36,258 bases of DNA from Oscillospiraceae bacterium (GCA_016291435.1 JAEEXH010000022.1:1-36258), one strand, 5' to 3'; positions 1 to 6,314 are shown, counted from the stretch's first letter. Numbers and translations are program-made. Notes: generated by a model from the letters alone, not told the origin.

Positions 1-222
1 ATCGACTCCAAAGATAGCAGCAAATTCCTGGCTTCTTTCTTGTGTAGGGGTCAGCTTACCTGATTCATACTTGGCATAAACAGATCGGTCGATATGAAGT
101 TCCTTTGCCACATCCACCTGTGTCATACCTCGACTCAAACGAATTTCTTTCATTTTTTTGCTGACGATAACATTCTTACCATCTTTCAGAAATTCGTTTC
201 TAAATTCTTTGTTATCAGCCAT
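1..222 (-). CDS. XRE-family helix-turn-helix regulator (partial, runs off left edge)
   Basis: The reverse strand is open from an ATG at 222 to the window edge and gives about 74 residues starting MADNKEFRNEFLKDG. Residues around 22-70 form a classic Cro/C1-type helix-turn-helix: KKMKEIRLSRGMTQVDVAKE followed by LHIDRSVYAKYESGKLTP. Such proteins bind operator DNA as dimers and usually regulate their own promoter. AAGGAGG at 231-237 sits 8 bases before the ATG, which selects this start over the in-frame ATG at 240 that would overlap it. It lies downstream of the small membrane-protein gene at 284-430 and shares the promoter at 495-523. The C-terminal part is outside the window, so any sensor domain is unseen. 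The TGCACA array near the promoter is a natural candidate operator, but that link is inference. Confidence 0.85.
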   Translation of the reverse strand, partial: MADNKEFRNEFLKDGKNVIVSKKMKEIRLSRGMTQVDVAKELHIDRSVYAKYESGKLTPTQERSQEFAAIFGVD

Positions 223-243
223 AGGATCTACCTCCTTCATAGT

Positions 244-278
244 ATGGGGCGGATACCTTCTGACGGCATCCGCCCCAT
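244..278 (-). other. Intergenic stem-loop between two minus-strand genes
   Basis: ATGGGGCGGAT (244-254) pairs with ATCCGCCCCAT (268-278), an 11-base-pair perfect stem with a 13-base loop. It lies between the small membrane-protein gene and the XRE gene. No U-run follows on either strand, so it may act as an RNA processing or stability element, or a weak attenuator, rather than a full terminator. Confidence 0.6.
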
Positions 279-283
279 GCCGT

Positions 284-430
284 TTACTGGTTGCTTTCGA
301 GCTTCTTCTGGCCTGCAATCCCCAGCAGGATCACGATGAAATCATCTACCGGTCCAGGGGCAAAATCCACGGGGGAGATCACATAGAGGATCACCAGGAC
401 AATCAGCATACCCTTCATGACATCATTCAT
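284..430 (-). CDS. Small (48 aa) membrane protein, DUF1232-like
   Basis: The reverse strand encodes MNDVMKGMLIVLVILYVISP followed by VDFAPGPVDDFIVILLGIAG and a short charged tail. One hydrophobic helix covers about residues 8-20 and a second covers about 31-40. The text ISPVDFAPGPVDD resembles the ISPIDLIPD signature of DUF1232 (YkvA-like) membrane proteins, though the protein is shorter than usual. AGGAGG lies 7 bases before the ATG at 430; the ATG at 436 would be only one base from the ribosome-binding site. It is first in a two-gene unit with the XRE gene. Function is unknown. It could be a small stress or host-interaction protein carried with its own regulator. Confidence 0.65.
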   Translation of the reverse strand: MNDVMKGMLIVLVILYVISPVDFAPGPVDDFIVILLGIAGQKKLESNQ

Positions 431-494
431 AATCATACCTCCTCTGGTACATCACAGTTCGTAACAGCTCCCTGCTGTCTCTCCTGTTGTATTC

Positions 495-523
495 AGTATA
501 GCATAAAGCTTAGTGTGCGTCAA
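495..523 (-). promoter_or_regulatory. Sigma-A promoter for the small membrane protein/XRE unit
   Basis: Read on the minus strand: -35 TTGACG (518-523), 17-base spacer, -10 TATACT (495-500). An inverted repeat AGTGTGC (512-518) / GCACACT (532-538) overlaps the -35, a good position for an autorepressor site. Confidence 0.75.
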
Positions 524-530
524 TAGATAA

Positions 531-632
531 TGCACACTATGCACACTTTGAGCATTGATTTGCACAAGCATCATGCACATCGCTGTGCCGTTATGCACAT
601 GAGTCATGCACATTTTGCTTGTCCCATGCACA
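531..632. repeat. Array of seven TGCACA sites, 33-bp period
   Basis: TGCACA occurs at 531, 540, 561, 574, 594, 607 and 627. From 561 on, the spacing alternates 13, 20, 13, 20, which makes a 33-bp repeat of site pairs (about three helical turns). The sequence between the sites differs, so the motif and its spacing are what is kept. The array sits between the divergent promoters at 495-523 (minus) and 660-688 (plus). It looks like a cooperative operator array. Confidence 0.75.
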
Positions 633-659
633 TTTTAGTCTCATTTTCCGGATTCCATC

Positions 660-688
660 TTGAACAAATGCCGCGGATATGATATAAT
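660..688 (+). promoter_or_regulatory. Sigma-A promoter reading toward the tyrosine phosphatase gene
   Basis: TTGAAC (660-665), 17-base spacer, TATAAT (683-688). The predicted transcript would carry a leader of roughly 285 bases before the gene at 980. That leader contains the TAGTAGTAA repeats. Confidence 0.6.
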
Positions 689-842
689 AGTAGTGAAACC
701 GAATTCGACATAGTAGTAATACACATACGCCTTAGTAGTAAAACGGTAGTAATCACTCTATTACTACTTGCGATAAGTGCGGACACTCCGCAAAATCCTT
801 AGTAGTAAAACACCTCGATTTCTACTACGATTTTACTACTAA
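688..842. repeat. TAGTAGTAA repeat cluster in a leader region
   Basis: TAGTAGTAA or close variants occur at 688, 711, 733 and 800. A shorter GGTAGTAA is at 745, and reverse copies lie at 761, 821 and 832. TAGTAGTAAAA (800-810) and TTTTACTACTA (831-841) form a perfect 11-bp inverted repeat, and TAGTAAT (747-753) pairs with ATTACTA (760-766). GCGGA-CAC-TCCGC at 778-790 is another small hairpin. No credible protein is encoded from 440 to 979; this stretch is regulatory or repeat DNA. Confidence 0.7.
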
Positions 843-979
843 CGACGATTGAAATATGCGTATTTATGCGGAGTTTTGCCGATTTCGCCCTATTCTGTCA
901 AAATGGGTGTCAGAAAAATGAACCTCGCAAAAGTCCGCATAACTCGGCAAAATACGGCATTTCAGGAGGGAAAAATAGC

Positions 980-1456
980 ATGATTCGTGTGATGTTCGTG
1001 TGCCACGGCAATATCTGCCGCTCCCCGATGGCGGAAATGATCCTGAAAGAAATGGTGCGGCGGCGCGGCATCGCGGAGCAATTCGTGATCGCCTCCGCCG
1101 CAACGAGCACAGAGGAGATCTGGGGCGGGCGCGGCAATCCTGTCTATCCGCCGGCAGAGGAGGAGCTCGAAAGACACGGCATCCCCTGCGAAAAGCGGCA
1201 GGCGGTGCAGCTCACCCGCGCAGATTATGCGGCGTATGATTACCTGATCGGGATGGACCGTGCGAATCTGCGCAATATGCAGCGGATGCTCGGCGGCGAC
1301 CCGGCGGGCAAGCTCTCGCTGCTCATGGACTTCACAGAAGCGGGCGGCGAGGTCTCCGACCCGTGGTATACGCGGCGGTTCGATGCGGCATTCCGCGATA
1401 TATGGGCGGGCTGCGAGGGACTGCTTGCGCATCTCGAAAGAAGCGGCGCACTGTAA
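980..1456 (+). CDS. Low-molecular-weight protein tyrosine phosphatase
   Basis: A 158-residue protein of the low-molecular-weight phosphotyrosine phosphatase family. The active-site loop VCHGNICRS near the N-terminus has nucleophile C8 and R14 (CX5R), and the general-acid DP pair is at D127-P128 (SDPWY). These enzymes remove phosphate from protein tyrosines; in Firmicutes they often act with tyrosine kinases that control capsule or exopolysaccharide synthesis. The start at 980 is chosen because AGGAGGG lies 9 bases upstream and the family begins immediately before the P-loop; a longer open frame to 866 lacks support. It faces the acyltransferase gene convergently across a shared terminator. 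No tyrosine kinase is adjacent, so the substrate is unknown. Confidence 0.93.
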   Translation: MIRVMFVCHGNICRSPMAEMILKEMVRRRGIAEQFVIASAATSTEEIWGGRGNPVYPPAEEELERHGIPCEKRQAVQLTRADYAAYDYLIGMDRANLRNMQRMLGGDPAGKLSLLMDFTEAGGEVSDPWYTRRFDAAFRDIWAGCEGLLAHLERSGAL

Positions 1457-1459
1457 AAA

Positions 1460-1503
1460 AACAGCAGCGGGAACCGGCTTTGCGTCGGCTCCCGCTGTTT
1501 TTG
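1460..1503. terminator. Bidirectional terminator between convergent genes
   Basis: CAGCGGGA (1465-1472) pairs with TCCCGCTG (1490-1497), with further inner pairing. An A-run precedes the stem and a T-run follows it, so it can stop transcripts from both the phosphatase and the acyltransferase. Confidence 0.85.
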
Positions 1504-1533
1504 TTTTACGGTATTCTGCGGATGCGGGCGGCG

Positions 1534-2634
1534 TTATGCCGCTGCTTGCCCGGCTGCTTTTTTCGCTGCGATGCGCTTGCGGAAGAATTCCACGATGTAA
1601 TACAGCACGATGCCGGCAATGAGAATCAGCACCAGATCTGCGGCGGCAAACACGCTGTCGGAGACCTTCACGAGCTTCTTCTCCTTGATAAACAGCATGC
1701 CGCTTCTGACCGCATTCTGGATCAGATAGATCGGCAGGCTCCATTTGCCGAGCAGATAGACAAAGCGGTTGTTGAAAAGCGTGCTCAGCTTTCCGCTGCT
1801 GATGACGCCGAGCTCACTGAACGAGAGCGTCACGCCGATGCAGAACAGCACCGCGATGTAGATCTGATATTTTGCGTCTGCCGCGGTGAAGCAGTAGACG
1901 GTCGAGACGAGATAGCAGAACGCTTCGATCACTGTGATGAGCAGTCTGCCGCGCCGTCCCGGGTTCAGATCCTTCAGCTTTGTGTAAACATAGAAGCAGA
2001 AGATGCCGAGGCAGATATCCTGCAAGCCGCGCATGTTGTGATCGGTGCCGATCAGCAGACCGTTCTGCACCGCATTTCTGCCGAGCAGGAACAGCCCGAT
2101 CGCCGGTGCCGCGATTCCCGTGAAGGTCTTTTTGAACTTTACGGCAAACGGATAGAGCAGGAACATGACGAGCAGCATGGTGCTGATATACCATTCCTGC
2201 CCGAGCAGCGCATCATTGTTGCCGCTCAGCTGAAACGCCTGCATCAGGAACAGGGAGGGCAGCTTGTCGAGCAGAACGTCAAAGCCCTTGTCGCCGCCGA
2301 TGAGCCGGATCAGGATGAACAGGATTGCGATTGCACATGCAATGAAATGATAGGGCAGGATCGCCTTTGCCTTTTTCCAGACAAATGCGAAATCATCGCG
2401 GGCAAGGTCATCGGTTTCTGTCCGCTTGCTGAGAGACAGCGCAAACAAAAAGCCCGAGACGATGAAAAAGTATTCCACGCCGCAGCCGCCGTATCCGGCG
2501 AGACTCAGCCTGCCGTCCAGATAGACGCGCCCGAAATCCCAGAAATCCTTGTTGATGTGGAAGATGACCACGATCACCGAAAAGACAAACCGGAAAAAAT
2601 CAATTTTGCCGTTCCGCGCTTTATGATTTTCCAT
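1534..2634 (-). CDS. Acyltransferase-3 family membrane protein
   Basis: A 366-residue protein with about ten hydrophobic segments. The N-terminal text GKIDFFRFVFSVIVVIFH is the signature first helix of the acyltransferase-3 (OafA/NodX-like) family, and EYFFIVSGFLFALS is the second conserved block. Members transfer acetyl or other acyl groups to extracellular sugars such as O-antigen, exopolysaccharide or peptidoglycan from within the membrane. GGAGG lies 6 bases before the ATG at 2634, and a consensus promoter lies upstream at 2692-2720. It stands alone as a transcription unit, so the acceptor cannot be told from context. The tyrosine phosphatase next door and the exopolysaccharide genes elsewhere in the window would fit surface-glycan modification, but this is inference. 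Confidence 0.88.
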   Translation of the reverse strand: MENHKARNGKIDFFRFVFSVIVVIFHINKDFWDFGRVYLDGRLSLAGYGGCGVEYFFIVSGFLFALSLSKRTETDDLARDDFAFVWKKAKAILPYHFIACAIAILFILIRLIGGDKGFDVLLDKLPSLFLMQAFQLSGNNDALLGQEWYISTMLLVMFLLYPFAVKFKKTFTGIAAPAIGLFLLGRNAVQNGLLIGTDHNMRGLQDICLGIFCFYVYTKLKDLNPGRRGRLLITVIEAFCYLVSTVYCFTAADAKYQIYIAVLFCIGVTLSFSELGVISSGKLSTLFNNRFVYLLGKWSLPIYLIQNAVRSGMLFIKEKKLVKVSDSVFAAADLVLILIAGIVLYYIVEFFRKRIAAKKAAGQAAA

Positions 2635-2691
2635 AGAAACCTCCGATGAATGATGAAAAGTGAAAATCTGAAGCAGGATTGTTCCTCTGCA

Positions 2692-2720
2692 ATTATACCA
2701 CCTCGCTTCCGAAAAGTCAA
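2692..2720 (-). promoter_or_regulatory. Sigma-A promoter of the acyltransferase gene
   Basis: On the minus strand: TTGACT (2715-2720), 17-base spacer, TATAAT (2692-2697). Confidence 0.75.
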
Positions 2721-2767
2721 TACAGGCGCGGCGCGGTGATGCTGCTGCGTGAATTGCGCTGAATCTT

Positions 2768-2825
2768 GTATATTTGCCCGATCGCCGGACAAACTATCCC
2801 GTGAAAGCCGTATCCGATACGGCTT
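2768..2825 (+). promoter_or_regulatory. Possible sporulation-sigma promoter and 21-bp palindrome
   Basis: GTATA (2768-2772) and GGACAAACTA (2787-2796) resemble the -35 and -10 of forespore sigma-F/sigma-G promoters, with a spacer of 14 bases (slightly short). Downstream lies AAGCCGTATC-C-GATACGGCTT (2805-2825), a perfect palindrome around one base and a likely protein-binding site. No convincing sigma-A promoter is seen in this gap. The sigma assignment is tentative. Confidence 0.35.
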
Positions 2826-2862
2826 GCGGAATACAGATTTCTGAATCAGAAAGGCGATCGCT

Positions 2863-3633
2863 ATGAACAATGTCAAACACGCCGGAAGAACCGGCAAGGG
2901 CTTCTATGCTGCGCTGTCGCTCAGCGTTGCGATGGTCGGTGCGGGCTGCTGGTATGCCTTCACCGCTGCGGGCAGGAAGCCGCTCGGAAACACCGTACAG
3001 CCGCCGGAGCTGAGCATCGCGGAGTCGCTGCCCGAGCATTCGGCGACCCGTCCGACCGGCACAACTGCCGTGACGACCCGTCAGACCACCCGCACCACCG
3101 CCCGCACGACTGAGGATGCGGAGGAAGCCGCCGCGCTGCTCCGTCACACGACTGCCGGGACAGAAGCGGTCACGACTGCGCTGCCTGCCGTCACGACCGC
3201 GCCCGCGGAAACACCGCTCATGCCGGTCAGCGGAGAGATTGCAGCGCCGTACAGCGCAGGCGAGCTTGTCAAATCGAAGACTACGGGCATCTGGGCGACC
3301 CACAACGGCGTCGATTTCGCGGCGCCCGTCGGCACGGAGGTCTGTGCGGTGCTCGACGGCACCGTTACGGAGATCCGCCGCGATGCACGCTACGGCGTCT
3401 GCGTGACGCTGCTGCATGAGGACGGCACGGTCACGCGCTGCTGCGGTCTCAACGAGAATCTGGATGTCATCGCGGGGCAGGTGCTGGAACGCGGCACTGT
3501 GCTCGGCACAATCGGCGACACGAACGAGGCGGAGCGCGCAGAGGGTGCGCATCTGCATTTTGAGGTGCTGCGGAACGACAGCTATGTCGATCCGGCAGCC
3601 TTCCTCGGTCTGACTGCGCCTGCCGCAGAGTGA
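2863..3633 (+). CDS. SpoIIQ-like M23 (LytM) metallopeptidase
   Basis: A 256-residue protein with a short cytoplasmic start, one membrane helix at about residues 14-36, a long Thr/Ala/Pro-rich linker (about 60-118) and a C-terminal LytM/M23 domain (about 120-250). The text PVSGEIAAPYSAGELVKSKT followed by THNGVDFAAPVGTEV matches SpoIIQ-type proteins. In endospore formers SpoIIQ sits in the forespore membrane and binds mother-cell SpoIIIAH across the intermembrane space. The zinc ligands look complete: H147 and D151 (HNGVD) and H232 within HLHFEV (230-235). B. subtilis SpoIIQ lacks one ligand, so this copy may be an active peptidoglycan hydrolase, as in some Clostridia. The ribosome-binding site (AAAGGCG) is weak. 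A general cell-wall peptidase is the alternative; no other sporulation gene is adjacent. Confidence 0.75.
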   Translation: MNNVKHAGRTGKGFYAALSLSVAMVGAGCWYAFTAAGRKPLGNTVQPPELSIAESLPEHSATRPTGTTAVTTRQTTRTTARTTEDAEEAAALLRHTTAGTEAVTTALPAVTTAPAETPLMPVSGEIAAPYSAGELVKSKTTGIWATHNGVDFAAPVGTEVCAVLDGTVTEIRRDARYGVCVTLLHEDGTVTRCCGLNENLDVIAGQVLERGTVLGTIGDTNEAERAEGAHLHFEVLRNDSYVDPAAFLGLTAPAAE

Positions 3634-3657
3634 CGGAATACTATTTATATGCAGTTC

Positions 3658-3696
3658 AGCGCCTGTGATCCGCAAGCCGGATCGCGGGCGCTTTGC
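3658..3696 (+). terminator. Likely terminator after the M23 peptidase gene
   Basis: AGCGCCTGTGATCCG (3658-3672) pairs with CGGATCGCGGGCGCT (3678-3692) with two mismatches across a 5-base loop. The T-tail is poor (TTGCC), so efficiency is uncertain. Confidence 0.55.
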
Positions 3697-3725
3697 CGCA
3701 CTCGCAGATTATTTCAAAATACCCC

Positions 3726-3754
3726 TTGACAAATCGGGGAGAATCTGCTAAAAT
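3726..3754 (+). promoter_or_regulatory. Sigma-A promoter of rpsF-ssb-rpsR
   Basis: TTGACA (3726-3731), 17-base spacer, TAAAAT (3749-3754). It gives a leader of about 100 bases before rpsF. Confidence 0.85.
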
Positions 3755-3779
3755 AGTAGAGTACGACTGTATGCGTACC

Positions 3780-3837
3780 CGCGGCACAGACTGCCGCGAT
3801 CCTTGTCCGCCCGAAATTTACCGAACGGACGGGCTTT
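3780..3837 (+). promoter_or_regulatory. rpsF leader structure, probable S6:S18 autoregulatory element
   Basis: CGCGGCA (3780-3786) pairs with TGCCGCG (3792-3798). A second element has GTCCG (3805-3809) facing CGGAC (3826-3830), enclosing CCCG and TACCGAA. Known S6:S18 leader motifs in rpsF-rpsR operons carry a CCG bulge opposite an ACCGA segment that mimics the 16S binding site, and the same pieces are present here. The assignment follows from that resemblance and the gene context; a covariance search was not possible. Confidence 0.5.
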
Positions 3838-3859
3838 ATCCAGAAGGAGGTGTATCAAC

Positions 3860-4153
3860 ATGGCAAAGCTTTCTGCAAGCTACGAACTGATGGTCGTTCT
3901 CAGCCTGACAAAGGGTGAGGAGGCTGCTCAGGCAACGTGGGCAAAGTTCAAGGAGCTGATCGAGGCGAACGGAACGCTCGGCGAGGTTGATGAGTGGGGC
4001 AAGCGCAAGCTCGCATACCCGATCAACTACGAGACCGACGGCTATTATGTTGTCGTCACGTTCGACGCAAAGCCGGAGTTCCCGGCAGAGCTCGACCGTA
4101 TCCTCAACATTACCGACGGCGTGCTCCGTTCCATGATTACTGTCAAGGAGTAA
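3860..4153 (+). CDS. rpsF: Ribosomal protein S6
   Basis: A 97-residue protein, normal for bS6, with the typical opening YELMVVLSLT, the central EVDEWGKRKLAYPINYETDG and the end LRSMITVKE. S6 binds 16S rRNA together with S18 in the platform of the 30S subunit. AAGGAGGTG lies 8 bases before the ATG; a longer in-frame start at 3803 falls within the leader and is rejected. It is first gene of rpsF-ssb-rpsR, an order conserved through Firmicutes, with 27 bases to ssb. Confidence 0.97.
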   Translation: MAKLSASYELMVVLSLTKGEEAAQATWAKFKELIEANGTLGEVDEWGKRKLAYPINYETDGYYVVVTFDAKPEFPAELDRILNITDGVLRSMITVKE

Positions 4154-4180
4154 TCAATCAGTTCAAAGGAGGTTCGGTTT

Positions 4181-4756
4181 ATGCTGAACAAGGTTATCAT
4201 TATGGGACGTCTGACCCGTGATCCTGAGCTGCGGCAGACGACCTCCGGCGTTCCGGTGTGTACGATTACGGTTGCAGTTGACCGCCCCGTCCGCAAGGAT
4301 CAGGAAAAGCAGGCGGATTTCATCCGCGTGATTTGCTGGCGGCAGACTGCTGAGTTCGTTTCGCGCTATTTCACCAAGGGCAAGATGATCATTGTCGAGG
4401 GCAGCCTTCGCAATAATGATTACACCGACAACAACGGTGTCAAGCATTACGGCATGGATGTGCAGGCAGATAATGTCACCTTCGGCGAATCCAAGGGCGC
4501 GTCGCAGGGCGGCGGCTACGGTGACGGCGGCTACGGCGGCGGTTACCAGCAGCAGGGCGGCTACGGGCAGCAGCAGGGGGGCTACGGCTCTCAGGGCGGC
4601 TACCAGCAGCAGGGCGGTTATGCACAGCAGGGCGGCTACGGGCAGCCCGCGGCACCGCAGGCTCCGCGTCCCGCTGCACCCCAGCAGGACAACCTGAATA
4701 TCGGCGACATCGGCGAATTTGAAGAAATTCTCAGCGACGGCGAAGTGCCGTTCTGA
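4181..4756 (+). CDS. ssb: Single-stranded DNA-binding protein
   Basis: A 191-residue SSB. The OB-fold covers about residues 1-108 (LNKVIIMGRLTRDPELRQT; TVAVDR; ADFIRVICW; GKMIIVEGSL). It is followed by a long Gly/Gln/Tyr-rich linker of repeated GGYGQQQ-type units (about 110-160) and the acidic tip DGEVPF, a variant of the usual DDDIPF that recruits repair and replication partners. It coats single-stranded DNA during replication, recombination and repair as a tetramer. AAAGGAGG precedes the ATG. The linker is repetitive at DNA level (GGCGGCTACGG-like units), so it is prone to length change by slippage. Confidence 0.97.
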   Translation: MLNKVIIMGRLTRDPELRQTTSGVPVCTITVAVDRPVRKDQEKQADFIRVICWRQTAEFVSRYFTKGKMIIVEGSLRNNDYTDNNGVKHYGMDVQADNVTFGESKGASQGGGYGDGGYGGGYQQQGGYGQQQGGYGSQGGYQQQGGYAQQGGYGQPAAPQAPRPAAPQQDNLNIGDIGEFEEILSDGEVPF

Positions 4757-4789
4757 GAGCCCATTATTTTGCAGAGGAGGGACTAACCC

Positions 4790-5038
4790 ATGCCTATGGA
4801 TCATGAGAGACCGCAGCGCGGCGGCAAGAGACCGCGCAGAAAGGTTTGCATGTTCTGTGTCGATAAGATCCAGGACATCGACTACAAGGACATCAACCGT
4901 CTGAAGAAGTGCATGACTGAGCGCTCGAAGATTCTTCCGCGCCGCGTCACCGGCACCTGCGCTTATCATCAGCGCAAGCTGACAACGGCAATCAAGCGCG
5001 CAAGATACGTTGCACTGATTCCGTACACAGCAGACTAA
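4790..5038 (+). CDS. rpsR: Ribosomal protein S18, zinc-binding (C+) form
   Basis: An 82-residue bS18 with the core [20 protein letters not shown] and [19 protein letters not shown]18 pairs with S6 on the 30S platform. Four cysteines, C20 and C23 (CMFC), C41 and C57, match the zinc-coordinating version rather than the cysteine-free paralogue used by many bacteria under zinc shortage. GAGGAGGG lies 9 bases before the ATG. It is last in the operon and followed by a strong terminator. Confidence 0.96.
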   Translation: MPMDHERPQRGGKRPRRKVCMFCVDKIQDIDYKDINRLKKCMTERSKILPRRVTGTCAYHQRKLTTAIKRARYVALIPYTAD

Positions 5039-5045
5039 TTGCAAG

Positions 5046-5083
5046 AGAAAACGCCAAGCGCAGAGATGTGCTTGGCGTTTCTT
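5046..5083. terminator. Terminator after rpsR (likely bidirectional)
   Basis: AAACGCCAAGC (5049-5059) pairs perfectly with GCTTGGCGTTT (5070-5080), 11 bp, with short T-rich tails both ways. It also serves the lipoprotein gene on the minus strand. Confidence 0.85.
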
Positions 5084-5100
5084 GATTCTGCGCCGGAGAA

Positions 5101-5430
5101 TCAGCGGCGGTTGTGGATCTCACGGGTTGCTTCTGTCAGGACGCTCGTGACAATGTCTTCAGCGTCATCCAGCATGCTCTCGGCGCGGTCGAGCAGACCG
5201 CTGCCGGTCGTGTCGGCCGTCATATGCGCATCGGTGGAGAGCGCCGTCGTTACGGTTGTGCTCGGCACTGTTGTTTCCGCTGTCGTGGAAGCAGTCGTAG
5301 CACGCCGGGTGGAGGTGGTCTCCGCGCCGCGCTCCGAGGTGTCGCGCATGCCGCAGCCGACAAAGCCGAAGCAGCAGAGCGCCGCCGCAAGGGACGCAGA
5401 AAGCAGTTGCTTTTTCATGCGAATTGCCAT
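5101..5430 (-). CDS. Small Thr-rich lipoprotein of unknown function
   Basis: A 109-residue protein with a lipoprotein signal: positive start (MAIRMKK), hydrophobic stretch, and lipobox FVGC with the acylated Cys near residue 26. The mature part is a Thr/Ser/Ala-rich linker (about 35-75) followed by a short acidic helix (DRAESMLDDAEDIVTSVLTE). It is therefore predicted to be anchored outside the membrane with a flexible stalk. I do not recognise a family. Translation may instead start at the Met at residue 5 (5418). A similar Thr-rich linker style is seen in the M23 peptidase at 2863-3633, which suggests a common surface-protein composition in this organism rather than homology. Confidence 0.65.
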   Translation of the reverse strand: MAIRMKKQLLSASLAAALCCFGFVGCGMRDTSERGAETTSTRRATTASTTAETTVPSTTVTTALSTDAHMTADTTGSGLLDRAESMLDDAEDIVTSVLTEATREIHNRR

Positions 5431-5541
5431 TCCTTTCCTATCTCTGTGCCCGCGGAGCTTTCTGCGGGCATGGATAGCATGCCGCGATCCGGCGGCGTTT
5501 ATCCGTGGGGAATAAAGGCAATTTTCTCATGTTTTGCACCG

Positions 5542-5655
5542 TTTCAACAGACTTTTCAACAGAAACAAGTGTTTTCACCGCGCAGGCACGCCGATTCTGC
5601 GCCGTTTCAACATGTTTCAACAGAGTCCGCAGTGCGCTGCGTAAGATTTTCAACA
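5542..5655. repeat. Five TTTCAACA repeats upstream of the lipoprotein gene
   Basis: TTTCAACA occurs at 5542, 5554, 5605, 5615 and 5648, all in the same orientation, in the gap that holds no gene (5431-5711). Read toward the lipoprotein gene the motif is TGTTGAAA. It may be a regulator-binding cluster; no clean sigma-A promoter was found among the copies. Confidence 0.55.
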
Positions 5656-5659
5656 TACA

Positions 5660-5698
5660 AAAACCGGCAGCAGCCTGATGAGCTGGTGCCGGTTTTGA
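5660..5698. terminator. Terminator after the TerB-like gene
   Basis: AAAACCGGCA (5660-5669) pairs with TGCCGGTTTT (5687-5696); the inner AGC/GCT also pairs. The flanking A-run and T-run suit both directions, mainly the minus-strand gene ending at 5712. Confidence 0.8.
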
Positions 5699-5711
5699 TT
5701 TTATGCCGGGA

Positions 5712-6173
5712 TTATTCGCAGAGTGCCTTCAGACGGTTGATTTCCTCGGCTTCTTCCTCGGAAACAACGCCGTCGCTCTCGACGATGATCTCGCAGATGA
5801 GCGCCAGAAGCTCCTTGTAGGAATCGGCGAGACGGTCGTTCAGCTCGCGCATGTAGCTGATGCCGTTCTCAAAATCTTCGTCGAATGAAAGGCCGATCTC
5901 ATCCTCACAGCTGCGATAGACCTCTGTGAGCTCCTCGGGTGTGTAATCGAAGCCGAACGCATCGTTGAGGTAGTCAGCTTCCTTCTCGGAGATTACGCCG
6001 TCTGCTGCAATCAGGCGAATGATGATGCTCACAAGATCATTCACATAGAAATGCTCCATTTCGCCGTGCAGATCCTTGTTCCAGCGGCCCTCCTCTTCGA
6101 TGGCGTCACAGCCGATCATGAATTTGTCGAGCTTTAACTGGAAGCTGTCAATCAGTTTTTCGAGCTTGCTCAT
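5712..6173 (-). CDS. TerB-like domain protein
   Basis: A 153-residue, all-helical, acidic protein. Two matching segments, IRLIAADGVISEKEADYL and ICEIIVESDGVVSEEEAEEI, carry the DGxxSxxEA signature of TerB/tellurite-resistance-like folds, which bind divalent metal through acidic residues. There is no signal peptide, so it is expected in the cytoplasm. The start at 6173 is chosen because AGGAGG lies about 10 bases upstream; the open frame continues to 6218 but runs into the tRNA terminator. It is a single gene, and no other ter genes are nearby. Function within the family is mostly unknown. Confidence 0.7.
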   Translation of the reverse strand: MSKLEKLIDSFQLKLDKFMIGCDAIEEEGRWNKDLHGEMEHFYVNDLVSIIIRLIAADGVISEKEADYLNDAFGFDYTPEELTEVYRSCEDEIGLSFDEDFENGISYMRELNDRLADSYKELLALICEIIVESDGVVSEEEAEEINRLKALCE

Positions 6174-6205
6174 TTGCGGGGTCCTCCTTTTTTTACGATA
6201 GATAC

Positions 6206-6234
6206 ACAAAAACCCCACTCAACTGAGTGGGGTT
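6206..6234 (-). terminator. Terminator of tRNA-Arg
   Basis: On the minus strand AACCCCACTC and GAGTGGGGTT (6211-6220 / 6225-6234) form a 10-bp stem followed by TTTTTGTG. Confidence 0.9.
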
Positions 6235-6240
6235 CAGCGA

Positions 6241-6314
6241 TGCGCCGGAAGGGATTCGAACCCCCGACCTACTGGTTCGTAGCCAGTTACTCTATCCAAC
6301 TGAGCTACCGGCGC
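6241..6314 (-). tRNA. tRNA-Arg (anticodon ACG)
   Basis: 74 bases on the minus strand. The acceptor begins GCGCCGG and closes with CCGGCGC plus discriminator A; the anticodon loop is CTACGAA (ACG, first base normally edited to inosine), and the T-arm is GGTTCGAAT. CCA is not encoded. Confidence 0.97.

Noticed and set aside
531-842. The repeat arrays considered as a CRISPR array
   Set aside because: Units are only 6-9 bases, spacers are 7-15 bases, and no cas genes are in the window.
531-842. The repeat arrays considered as replication-origin iterons
   Set aside because: No replication initiator gene, no DnaA-box text (TTATCCACA) and no partition genes nearby; operator use fits better.
1363-2649. 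Long plus-strand open frame (428 codons) across the acyltransferase gene
   Set aside because: It is the antisense shadow of a well-supported membrane protein; the composition is unnatural, with no ribosome-binding site.
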